Source: Hexactinellida sp. DTS-2022 (lineage: Eukaryota; Porifera; Hexactinellida). Taken from it: 64,000 nucleotides of DNA. Positions within the stretch are counted from its first letter, which is position 1; each line of letters opens with the position of its first letter. The notes under the pieces are model-generated. The model saw only the letters and a program-made list of their open reading frames with translations, was not told where the DNA came from and made no database searches. Positions 33,846 to 44,090 of this stretch are shown here, one piece after another. Position numbers and translations under genes: made by a program. The stretch covers positions 3,661,042-3,725,041 of the forward strand of contig JAPNXP010000010.1 of NCBI GenBank assembly GCA_028753945.1. The letters run 5' to 3'.

Positions 33846-34335
33846 TTTTTGCCTATTTTAAACAGTATTAGATTTAAAACCAAACAATTAGGTGAAATAA
33901 TACAGAATTACGATGGAATCGTAACAAACATTTTTGCCTATTTTAAACAGTATTAGATTCAAATCAAACAAATTAGGTGAAATAATACAGAATTACGATG
34001 CGAATACTAACAAACATTTTTGCCTATTTTAAACAGTATTATATTCAAAACCAAACAAATTAAGTGAAATAATATAGAATTACATTCATAAAATAACAAC
34101 TAAATCTGTTCCAAATAGAGTCGAACAATTGACAATTCCTCTAAAATAGAGTCGAACAATTGACAATTCCTCTAAAATAGAGTCGAACAATTGACAACTC
34201 CTCTAAAATAGAGTCGAACGATTGACAACTCCTCTAAAATAGAGTCGAACAATTGACAACTCCTCTAAAATAGAGTCGAACAATTGACAACATCAAGAGT
34301 CGAACAATTGACAACATCAAAATTCGAACAATTGC
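33846..34335. repeat. two tandem arrays: 85 bp x3 and 31 bp x~7
   Basis: Units starting TTTTTGCCTATTTTAAACAG recur at 33846, 33931 and 34017 (85-86 bp). From about 34100 a 31-bp unit (CTAAAATAGAGTCGAACAAT...) repeats about seven times, shortening to 24-bp variants near the end. The 31-bp unit is the inverse of the GTCAATTGTTCGA repeats at 30078-30143 and 32049-32160, so it is an arm of the surrounding foldback element. Confidence 0.85.
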
Positions 34336-34566
34336 ATGCGCCCCCTGGTAATTCCCATCAGCTATATTTTATACCTAACCCCTTATTCGATCAATATTCA
34401 TTGTCAAAAAAACAGGACAAATTGAATATATAGTAAATGTGTGCCATCATAACTTATTCCTTTTGTATAAATATAACGTGCCCGACCTAGGCCCGCACCA
34501 TAGAAAATCCTGGTTACGCTACTGCTTTTTAATACCTCTCTATATGGTGTGTTTACCAACTACGTG

Positions 34567-35290
34567 ATATTTTCAATATTTTATCGAGCTCTTCCAGACA
34601 AAACTATGCATGCTCGAGCAAATGACCGTACTGGTGGGAAACGCTCAAAAGATCGAGAAACTTGTTTGCTATGTGTAAATGCATTAGGAGAATTTGAGCG
34701 ACCATTTATTATTGGCCACTCTTTAAATCCAAGATGCTTCAAGAATATTCCAACATACCATTTACCTGTGACCTATCGTGCAAACAAGAAAGCTTGGATG
34801 ACTAGTCAGTTATATCACGAGTGGATAAACGTATTTGACACAAGAGTGCGTAACAGGATCGGCATATCTTATTGTTCTTGGACAATGCTCCCTGCCATCC
34901 TCCAGTTGATTTCCTAACCGACAAAATAAATTGGTATTTTTAGCCGCAAATACTACGTCCGTTCTACAGCCACTTGATCAGGGTATTATCCAGAACCTGA
35001 AGCTACACTATCGGAAACTGCTTCTCCGACGTGTGCTTAGTCACATTAACGACAACAATTCCGCAGAAACAATTGCTCGAAGCAATAACAACCTGGATGC
35101 TTGTCGATGAATATCAACTGCTCTCAAAGAAGTACGTCTCATTACTGTACAAATGTTTTTCAAGATGTGGGCTAAGATTCGACAAGAATAACGCAGTACA
35201 TAATGATGAGGAAGATAAAGACATTGAAACAGTTGGTGAATTGCTCAAAATAGCCACGTACCGAATATCTTCGATAATATCTTTATAGAT
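34567..35290 (+). pseudogene. Tigger/pogo-type DDE transposase remnant
   Basis: Middle and C-terminal part of a pogo/Tigger transposase (CENP-B/jerky-like family). 'FYRALPDKTMHARANDRTGG' and 'FIIGHSLNPRCFKN' with 'YRANKKAWMTSQLYHEWINV' (34567-34857) belong to the DDE_1 endonuclease fold. A shift leads to 'FLDNAPCHPPVDFLTDK' (about 34870-34925, second Asp), another to 'AANTTSVLQPLDQGIIQNLK' and 'LHYRKLLLRRVL' (about 34945-35040, third Asp). A last block 'KKYVSLLYKCFSRCGLRFDK' follows (about 35129-35190). The CENP-B DNA-binding half is absent, apparently cut off at the boundary near 34526. At least two frameshifts and several stops; inactive. Confidence 0.82.
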
Positions 35291-36977
35291 CCCCAGGTAT
35301 ATGCTTGAATTGATGAAGAAATTCCAATTACGGATAATTTAGAAGGAGATTGGGAATCACGCATTCTGGAGAATTTGACACGAAAAGAAAATGATGAGAA
35401 TTTAGCTCTGATGAAGAAGAAACAATCCAACCGCCAGAAATTGAGAAAGCTTCATTGGAGATGCTTTGTCTTGAGTCCCAAATATCCAATATTTCTTAAA
35501 AGAGCAATCTATGACAGGGGAATATAATGTAATCGCTTATCTTGTAGACAAGATAAATCAAAAGGCTATTCAAGTATTCACAGGAAATTGTAAACAATCT
35601 AAGTTGGATTCCATTATGAAATAATTAAATTAAGCAATTACGTGATTGAATAAAAATATTTCTCGAGTGACTAATCAGAATTTTCAGGAATGTTTCATCA
35701 TTCTGAAAATTCCGACTGATCACCCACGTAGTGTGAAAAGTAAACACTAAATCAAAAAATCCCTCTGACGCTCCCGTGATATTACTTAGTACTAACTATA
35801 TTGACATTAACATCGCATTGATAATAACCCTAATTTGAGAAATTGTTTTGACTATAGAAAAATTTAAATTAATGTTATGGTAAATCATTTTTCATTTAGT
35901 TCCATATTCACATACCTTGCTGTAACTCGGAAAGTATATAAGCTAGAGAGTCAAACTTTGTCATAAACAATAGATAATTGGAAGGGGTATTATGGGACAA
36001 ACTAACGTGCCCAAATACACTTTAGATTTCCAGGGGATACTTAACCTTAAGGCTAAGTTCCTTCTGGAATTGAAAAAGCTAATTATCTTCCTTAGTTTGT
36101 ATTCTATTTACTCTCTTTATTAGCTATCATTTATAACAAAGTTTGACTCTCTAGCTCATATACATTCCGAGTTACAGTCAGGTATGTGAATATGGAATTA
36201 AATGACATATCATTTAGTTTAACATTAATTGAAATTTTACTATAAACAAAGTTACTTGAGAAATCACAGTGGCTTAACACCAGGAAATAGAGAAAAATGT
36301 GATGGTCATATTTTGACTTGTTTTTGATTGCTAATTATTCTAAACTATTTAAATTTCACACAGTTTAAATTTGAAGTCAATTGAGTACCTATAAGTCTCA
36401 TAAATCGAAAACCAAACATTTCTAAAATTCAATTACATTTTGTGGTTACGAATATTTCTTAAATAAGCACTATGTAAAATAGCTCATCAAAGTTTAGCCA
36501 AGCATGTTATTCTTATGAAAACTTGTACAGTAGATAATTCAAGCTTTCTGAATCAGAATATTTGATTATCTCGACTGAAAATTGAATAATTTTTCTGAAA
36601 TAACATTTTTGAACTTAACTGGTCTAAAGAACAGTTTATTTTTCAAAAAAATATTCCGAGTGTTCTGGAAAAAAATAGTCAGAGAAAGACAAGCCAATAT
36701 TAATACATGTTCATGACCAATGTCATCACTAGTTAAATACAAAAAATCTGGCCCCGAAACAGTGCGCAAGACAATAATTATAGCCACATTCCATTCTCGT
36801 ATTTCGCTTGCTATGTAAATACCATATACTAAGTATTGCGGTCATGTAATTAAATACACCATACATTTATAACCAATCAACCACTGATGTGGCTCGTCTT
36901 GTATTTATATAGTTCTAACTACATTTTAACACAAATACTTAATCATTCAATCAAGCATTTATTTGTTGTTCCACTCA

Positions 36978-37960
36978 TGGCTAAATTCTAACTGTTCTCC
37001 AAAACCCGGCTTGATTTGGCAAAAATCTTGAAGAGCAATGATAATAATATCGACGAAACAATTTCAGATCTAGGACATCTTGATTTAGAATTTTAGATGA
37101 AGGTAAGAAAGATTGTTTGCATGCTACTCTCCGCAGAATACGTGATAATGTCAGAAAAGCTAAAAAAACTTTAAATAGTTTGGATGGTGATTGGTCGAAT
37201 TCAGAAATTTCTCTGGAGCCTCAACCGACAAAATTATAAATTTTTCTTCCTGATATTACTAATACAGTTGAAAAATCTCTACACCATAGGAAGAATATAG
37301 ATGAGCTTTCCCTGAAACAACAACGATCACGCCTCTCAAGTGTACTAGAAGCAATAAAGTTACTTTCAAAAATTGAAAACACCTCAAAAGTAAAGATAGC
37401 TGCCCGCATTGCAAATATTATCTAACGAAGAAAACAACAAAAAGGTTTCTCAAATATCCAAATCAATTGTCTCTGACAATTTCAGCGGCCGCTTTGGGAA
37501 TCTTGTAAAGAAAGAGCTTGAAGTCGACAAGGCATTATTCCTTATAGATTTATTGGAAATCGGGAAGAGGAAATATACACAATTGCGCGCCAGCATTTGT
37601 TAACTAGCGATATTCATTTTCCAGCATATCAAAGAGTAGCTGAGCATAGAAATGCGATAATAATACGTCCTGTAATTCAACTCTACCCAAATCCTACATC
37701 TATCGGCGTAAGTGTACCATACGCTCAGTATGTCCAACATACCTTTTCAAGGATATTACAAACCATTGCTTCTTCTCCCAAATAAGATTTTCCATTGACT
37801 TTCAGAATCGCAGACGGCTTAGATGGTTCTGGGAGCCATACTGTATATAACCAACTGAGCACAAACACAGAAAAAATGTTTCATACTTTATTGTTTCAAA
37901 CCTATTCAAATCACGTCTTGCTCCGGAAAATTATTGTGGAAAGACAACTCCCCTAATTCT
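36978..37960 (+). pseudogene. RAG1/Transib-like transposase, N-terminal half only
   Basis: Collinear with the N-terminal half of the gene at 27681. Traces: 'LDLAKILKSNDNNIDETIS' (about 37010), 'RRIRDNVRKAKKTLNSLDGD' (about 37130), 'LSLKQQRSRLSSVLEAIKLL' (about 37305), 'FGNLVKKELEVDKALFLIDL' (37409-37603), 'HFPAYQRVAEHRNAIIIRP' and 'PTSIGVSVPYAQYVQHTF' (37597-37785). Then 'LTFRIADGLDGSGSHTVYNQ' just after 37795, the best preserved first catalytic Asp motif in the family here. It continues 'LLWKDNSPNSPFYQRL' and stops near 37950. Everything from the CxxC core to the C-terminus is deleted, so this copy could only be moved by an enzyme made elsewhere. Many stops and frameshifts. Confidence 0.75.
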
Positions 37961-38209
37961 CCATTTTACCAAAGACTTTAGATTTCTCAAGTATCATATA
38001 GCACAAATAGATTACATATATGTAATTGTGATAACGCTAAAGATTTTGTAAAAAGTAAAAATTTATGTAAATAATAAAATAACACAAATCTTAGGATGAC
38101 GTCATGACTGGAAAATTACAACCCATACGAAAATTTAGAAATTGTCAAAAGTTTCTAATCACCGAAAACCTATATGTAAATAATACACAGTATTAAGCTA
38201 ACTCCAAAG

Positions 38210-38394
38210 CAGGCTTTCATACTGGCAAAATTTCCCGCGCGCCTAGATTAAGATTGAGCTCGCTCACACGCGCCTAAAATGCTCAATTTGTATTACGTCT
38301 ATGGGAGCATCTCTCGATTTTCGCGCGCCTAGAAAAGTTTTCTTTTGAAATTACGCGCCTGGAGGCGCGTCGAATACGCCGGGATGAAACCCTG
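38210..38394. mobile_element. hAT-type MITE, 185 bp (copy 2)
   Basis: Begins CAGGCTTTCATACTGG, ends GGGATGAAACCCTG; perfect 8-bp duplication CTCCAAAG at 38202-38209 and 38395-38402. Interior GCGCGCCTAGATTAAG and 'GTATTACGTCTATGGGAG' shared with 13025-13204. The flanks here define the true ends of the family. Confidence 0.92.
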
Positions 38395-39214
38395 CTCCAA
38401 AGAATTAGCAGATTTAAGAATTCTAAAAATTTTGTGAAATCATCATGACGTCATAATAGACAAAGTATGAGCTGTATCTAAATTTCGATATGTTCAATCA
38501 GTTTCTAAACATCGATAACCCATATGCAAATAATACATTATATTATGCTAAAGTGCACACATATATCTATTCCCTACCAACTGCGATTTTTAGCCACTGT
38601 GGAAATTTGGGTAGTTATCAATGCGATGTTAATGCCTATATAGTTAGTACTAACTAGTAGCACGGGGGCGACAGAGAGCTTTAAGCAATTACGTGATTGA
38701 TTAAAAATATTTCTTGAATGACTAATCGGAATTTTCTATAAATATCCCGAATTCTCAAAAATTCTGATTAGCCATCGAGAAATATTTTTAATCAATCACG
38801 TAATTGCTTAAAGCTCTCTGTTGAAATTTGTTGCACAAACTAAGGTCAATTTGAAAATTAATTTGCTGTGAAAAGGTGTAGAATTAAATTCTCTATCGAA
38901 TGCATAGAAATTGAATATTCGCGCACTGTTTATTGGTCTTTTCTAACATTAAACATGTGTAAAAATGTATCCAACAAAATATAATCATAAATCGTGACCC
39001 AGGTGCACATCTGTAACCCAGGACGATGAGACACATTTCCAAAAAATTTGGGTTCTTAGTTAATTAAACTCTGTTCTGTGGATGAGCCACGGTAGAATAA
39101 TAAAAATCCAAAATTGCATCCTGTGCGACGCATTTACCTTTGGAGGCTGCAATTTTGGATTTTTTTCGAAATGTCATGATCGCCTCAAGGGGTTTACACT
39201 CATTTATCAAGTTG

Positions 39215-39868
39215 TCACGGGGATACAGACAATTCGTGACAAGACAATTCGTGACAAGACAATTCGTGACAAGACAATTCGTGACAGACAATTCGTGACA
39301 GGACAATTCGTGACAGAGACAATTCGTGACAGAGACAATTCGTGACAGGACAATTCGTGACAATTATTTTGGACAATTATTTATTTTTTCGAATTTTTGA
39401 ATTTAATTTATTAATTTATATTTTTTAGAATTAGCGCCCCAACGCTTATTGTTTTCGTGGGCCAAATTTATCATATTTTTTTTTTGAAAAATCCAGAAAA
39501 TAATATTTTGGAGGTTTTCAATGGTTTTCAGCGACAGAATACATACCGTAGTTGCCAATGTAATTACTGTCCAGCTATTTATTAATGTGTTATAATTTTA
39601 CCATACCAATGCCATTTTTATTGACCCGGCACTTATTCAATCTTCGGCGCTCTATGATGCTAAAAGATAGCTAATACATTAAAAGCTAAACTTCTAAGCT
39701 GCACTAGAAGCAATCGTAAGTAATAAAATTCGAAAAAATAAAATAATTGTCACGAATTGTCCAGTCACGAATTGTCTCTGTCTCGAATTGTCCTGTCACG
39801 AATTGTCTGTCACGAATTGTCTTGTCACGAATTGTCTTGTCACGAATTGTCTGTATCCCGTTGTCACG
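39215..39868. mobile_element. foldback element with GACAATTCGTGACAA arms
   Basis: Left arm: about nine tandem copies of a 13-16 bp unit GACAATTCGTGACAA (39228-39365). Right arm: the inverse units TTGTCACGAATTGTC (39750-39855). Both outer ends read CGGGGATACAGACAATTC-like text. The centre (about 39480-39650) resembles 9955-10170. It sits within a satellite unit. Possibly a MULE relative, by analogy with the minisatellite ends of 30144-32046. Confidence 0.8.
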
Positions 39869-40233
39869 GGACAAACGAACGATTGATAAATTTCAAGCTT
39901 CTTTCTATCTTGTACCATCTTGACTCTTAAGTTTAATGCCATTCATTCATTATGTATTGATAATAGATTATTTAAATAGTTAATTATTTAGCAATGTTAT
40001 CATCCACGGTGAGTTGAGTAATTCAACAAAATCCTTATATTATTTTATTATATTTAATCCATTGTATAGTAATACAGTACTATAATTAAATAGAAGCCAG
40101 CTCGAATTCACAAGTTAAATCAATATAATTATCACAAGTTGAAACAATAGAGTCAGATTTAACAAGTTTTAATCAATATATTTATTACAAGTTGAAACAA
40201 TAGAATTAGATTCAAAATAATTATTATTACAAG

Positions 40234-40596
40234 CAGGGTTGTTTGATTTAAATCATTGATTTAAATCATGATTTAAATCAAAAATCTGATTTTAATCAAA
40301 GAAGTCTGATTTAAATCAAAAAGTCGGACTTTTTTGATTTAAATCAAGACTTTTTTGATTTAAATCAGATTTTTTATGACTATTGTTTTTTGCGAAAAGA
40401 AAAGAAATACATTGATAATGAGTCACTAACAATGTAATTAATCTATTAGCCAAAGAATATACGCCAGTGTGATATAGATTGCAAAAAAAAAACAATTAAA
40501 ATCAAAATCCTGATTTAAATCAAAAAATCTAATTTAAATCAAAAAAATCGGATTTTTTTGATTTTTTTTAAAAAATCATGATTTTTATCAACCCTG
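40234..40596. mobile_element. hAT-type MITE of GATTTAAATCA repeats, 363 bp
   Basis: Ends CAGGGTTGTTTGATTTAAAT and TTTTTATCAACCCTG. Perfect 8-bp duplication ATTACAAG at 40226-40233 and 40597-40604. It is built from TTTGATTTAAATC repeats. A relative lies at 54424-54759. Confidence 0.9.
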
Positions 40597-41715
40597 ATTA
40601 CAAGCTGAAACAATGGAAATTGAATTAACAGTTTTAATCAATCTGAAGTGCGAGGAAACACAGAAGATTGGCACCCAAAATATGGCACAAACCTAGGCCA
40701 AATTGAACATTTGTGATTTGCCAAAAGGTGTAGAATTAAATTATCTATCCGTACACGTAGATTTTATCAAGCTCAATATTAATTATTTCATGTTATGAGC
40801 ACTAATTAGTTTAAATAGGTGTCAAAAGAATTTGATCAAAAATCCTAACACCAGGTCGAAATTAGATGGTCATACCGCTCCTACTTGCCAAATTTCAGAC
40901 CTCAATGTATAAAGGGGTGACCAGTGCACCGTCTACGGAGAAAAACAATCCAAAATTGCAGCTGTGCCGAAGCATTTCCCTTTGGTGGTGGTGGCTACTG
41001 GTTGGGTAATTTATAGTGCCTCCAAGGAAAATGCTGTCTGCACAGCTGCAATTTTTGATTTTTTTTGCTATGTCACCATCAAGTGAGGGTGCTATGACAC
41101 ATTTGTCTCATGGTCACGAGCTACAAGGAACGATTGGTAAATCGGAAGTTTTTTTTTCATCTTAAACCATCTTGAGTTTAACGCCATTCATTTATAATGT
41201 ATAGCGTGACCTTCGTTATATATGGCCTTACTACTACTCCGAACCATGGAATACTTAAAGGCCATTGATTATTAGCTGACATATCTCAGGGGCGGCACGT
41301 CCTTTCGAAAAGTGGCACGGCGGAGACTTTTAGTGTATTTTAATGTGGTCCGGTGAATCCGCACAAGGTATTTGAATGCGGTTGGCGGTTCAATACCAGG
41401 TATTTGAGCGTGGTCCACCGATCATAAAAGCATTATTTGGATAAATTATCAATGAATTGTATAATTTCGAACAGATGGAGGTGGTACTACCAGGGTTGGG
41501 GCCGATTACGATTACAATCGTAATCGATTGTAATCGATTACACATTTCGCTGAATCGTAATCGTAATCATAATTAGATGATTCTATTAGAGCAGGGGATC
41601 CCAACCTTTTCCCTCTCGCGTACCCCTTCGAAACATTTACCCTATCCGCGTACCCCCGGTAAATTTTTGGTAATATGTATATATATAATGTAACGTAATA
41701 TGTATAATAAATGTA

Positions 41716-41973
41716 CCGTATTTACTCGAATAGTAGCCTAGGCGATTATTTTTTTACTCCATTTTTGGACCAATAATTTTGAGCAATTTTCTAGAATATC
41801 ACATTTTATTACAATTTATTTATGATAATCGGTTGATAATCTTATTGTGAGTTATATTAGATATAAATGTTTACTCCGGGTAGCAGTAATATATTTTTAT
41901 TTGCTACTTTAGGGAGGCGATTATTGGAGGTAGGCGATTATTCGAATAGAGGCTACTATTCGAATAAATACGG
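41716..41973. mobile_element. TA-flanked MITE, 258 bp
   Basis: Ends CCGTATTTACTCGAATAG and inverse CTATTCGAATAAATACGG, TA at 41714-41715 and 41974-41975. The inverted repeat continues inward through AGGCGATTATT. Tc1-mariner/pogo type by TA target. Confidence 0.82.
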
Positions 41974-42034
41974 TAATTAATATGATACTTAATTCAATAA
42001 TGAAAAAATGTTACGTAATATTTTTCCACATTAA

Positions 42035-43820
42035 TCAATGAGAAGGTTGAACTTGTTTCAACATAGTAAGTTTTTTTATATCAGGTTCAGTTTTAGAAAT
42101 TGCACATCGCATGTCGTCTTCTACAGACAATCGGTTTCTGTGTTTTGTTTTGATCAATACAAGTGTAGAAAAACCAGATTCACATAAGTATGTAGAAGGG
42201 AAAGGGAGTAGGATCCTGATGGCCATTTTAGACACATTGGGGTATAACTTGACCATCCTGCACCAGAAACGAATGAGAGATTTCAGCGAACATATCTTTA
42301 GCATTGCTATCATTAATTAATTCAATGAACTCTTCCTGTTCAGCGGGTGGGATGGAATCAACATTTACTTTGAAAGGATTTCTGGTAAACTTGAAGTTTT
42401 TATCACTCAAATCCTCAAAATAGGAAATAAATTCTTGTTTTAGTACTCTCAAGTGCTCCAGAATGGCTCCTTTTGTGTCTGAATCTAGAGTATTTTTCTT
42501 TTCTAAAATGTGCGCATCCAAAGTCTGAAATTGATTATATATTCCTTTCCTAATTTGATTAGTCCACAACTCCAATTTCATTAAGAATGCTTTGACCTTA
42601 TCCACAAAATCAATCACTGTGCTTTATTTTCCTTGCATCGATAAGTTTTATAAATTCAGTCTAGAAAAGATGTCGACGAGGTAGGCAAGTTCAAAGCTCC
42701 GATCTTCAATATTAAATTGAAATAGCATGTGTGGATTTTTCTGTTGGTGAACAAACTCTTGAATATCTGCGCGTAATTCAAATACTCTTTTAAAGACATT
42801 GCCTCTGGAAAGCCAACGTACCTCTGTGTGAAATAGAAGGTTTTCTGAACTGGCATCAAATTCTTTGCATAACTCTCGGAAGAGACGCGTATTCAATGCA
42901 CTTCGATTGATGTAGTTGACCAATTTAATAACTCCAGACATTACATCAGAAAGTAGAGGAGGGAGGGTTTTTGAAGCAAGAGCATGTCTATGTATCATAC
43001 AATGTAATGACATGACATCTGAAACTTGTGCCTTAACTCGGGTTTGGAATCCTGAACGACATCCCAACATTGCTGGAGCTCCATCAGTACAGATTGCACA
43101 AAGATTTTTCCAGTCCAAACCGTTATCAATAAAAAATTCATTCACCTTTTCAAATATATCAATTCCTTTTGTTGTTGTTTGTAGAGGAAGGCAAAACAGA
43201 AAATCTTCTTTGAAATCACCATCATAAATATATCTGACAAAGCATATTAACTGAGCACATGAAGAAACATCAGTAGACTCATCCAGCTGAATACTGAATA
43301 TTCCCAATGGCGCTGCTTTCACCTCGGCTATAACCTGTAACTTGACATCTTCTGACATATCTATGATACGACGATGAACAGTGTTATTTGAAAGTGATAA
43401 CGGCGCTAATTTATTTGCGTTGTCTTCACCTAGCATTAATCTCACAGTTTCTTTGATGCAAGGGAGAATCAAACTTTCCCCAATTGTATGAGGTTTCTTC
43501 TGCTGTGCAATTTTCAAAGAAATAACATACGAAGTTTCAATAGCTGAAATTGTTTGTTGCTTATATGTTCCAGTCGTATCTAACCTGACTTGTTTTACGC
43601 CATTCTCTTTCCTTTGAAAATACAGAACGTCAATATCTTTAAGCTCGGGGTGACATCCATTAAGATGCCTTTTAAGGAGGCTTGGTTTCATACTATCAGC
43701 AGAAAGTGTCTTAAAACAGATAACACACTGAGGGCGTTCAAAACCACCTACATGAATCTGTGTGAATCCAAATTTGATGTATTCATTGGAATAATTTCTC
43801 TTCATTCCTCCTGAAGCCAT
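42035..43820 (-). pseudogene. hAT transposase, ZBED5-like, with BED zinc finger
   Basis: Starts at 43820 ('MASGGMKRNYSNEYIKFGFT'). BED-type finger: 'RPQCVICFKTLSADSMKPS' then 'LLKRHLNGCHPE'. Catalytic core: 'APLGIFSIQLDESTDVSSCA' (first Asp), 'LCAICTDGAPAMLGCRSGF' (second Asp), 'HCMIHRHALASKTLP' (CxxH), 'FHTEVRWLSRG' (RW motif). Two in-frame TAA codons occur near 42648 and 42627, after 'VDIFSRLNL'; the same frame resumes with 'VIDFVDKVKAFLMKLELW'. A frameshift near 42290 leads to the C-terminal dimerisation part 'STYLCESGFSTL' and 'NRLSVEDDMRCAISKTEPDI', with the final Glu. About 590 codons, the usual size of the ZBED5/FAM200-like group. Three lesions, so inactive but fairly young. Confidence 0.9.
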
Positions 43821-44090
43821 TTGCAACAAGGTTAAAAACTTTTTAATTAAGTAGAAATGTAAATAGAGATTATTAAAATGCAATTATAAATTGTATTATG
43901 ATGTACGCGTACTCGGTTAAGGCTAATCAATATCAGCAAAGAATTATGGTCTCAGCTTATCCATTGTTTTACTGTAGAACACTTATACATAGTATATAAT
44001 GAAACAACCATTGAAATTTCCATTTTACAAATACTTTTTTTGAAAATGGATTTTTTAAATTTCGTAATGTTAAATTCCTATACCCTGGAG

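Larger units (their letters stand above)
29877..34526. mobile_element. composite foldback element with CAGTGGCGTA ends
   Basis: Left end CAGTGGCGTATCCAGGGGCG (29877) and inverted right end ATCCTGGTTACGCTACTG (to 34526), both followed inward by GGGCCTAGG-type GC-rich sequence. Inside each end lies GTCAATTGTTCGA repeat sequence in inverted orientation (30078-30143; 32049-32160 and 34100-34335). No matching flank is seen, so the outer limits may be two separate insertions. It holds a MULE, three MITEs and two tandem arrays. Confidence 0.5.
36265..38601 (+). mobile_element. RAG1/Transib-like element, copy 2, complete ends
   Basis: Starts CACAGTGGCTTAACACC and ends inverted TTTTTAGCCACTGTG, with perfect 5-bp target duplication GAAAT (36260-36264, 38602-38606). 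Five-bp duplications and CACAGTG-type tips are hallmarks of the Transib/RAG group. Left end: heptamer, 11-bp spacer, GGAAATAG (36283-36290). Right end, read inward: heptamer, 21-bp spacer, GGAATAGA. It contains an internally deleted transposase gene (36978-37960). A segment with TGACGTCAT and 'AATAATACA' occurs twice near the right end (about 38098 and 38448). A hAT MITE sits at 38210-38394. Confidence 0.88.
35628..38820. mobile_element. foldback (palindromic) element interrupted by a RAG-like element
   Basis: The left arm (about 35628-36000) and right arm (about 36080-36264, then 38607-38820) are inverted copies of about 400 bp. They share AAGCAATTACGTGATTG, 'TTAGTACTAACTATAT', 'CATTAACATCGCATTGATAA', and the inner block 'TCCATATTCACATACCT'. 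The RAG-like element at 36265-38601 splits the right arm; the left arm preserves the empty site. The outermost 150 bp of the right arm (38671-38820) is itself a small palindrome. No coding sequence of its own. Confidence 0.8.

Noticed and set aside
34100-34335. CRISPR-like regular repeats (also at 39228-39365 and 1309-1615)
   Set aside because: Units are directly abutting tandem repeats without unique spacers, in a spliced animal genome; they are minisatellites.
27044-38601. A single composite RAG-like transposon from 27044 to the right end at 38601
   Set aside because: The flank before 27044 is CATTC, not GAAAT, and the element at 36265 has its own matching pair of flanks.
27044-38601. A RAG2-like kelch-repeat partner gene near the RAG1-like copies
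   Set aside because: No kelch-type repeats or other open frame of suitable size was seen in or next to either copy.
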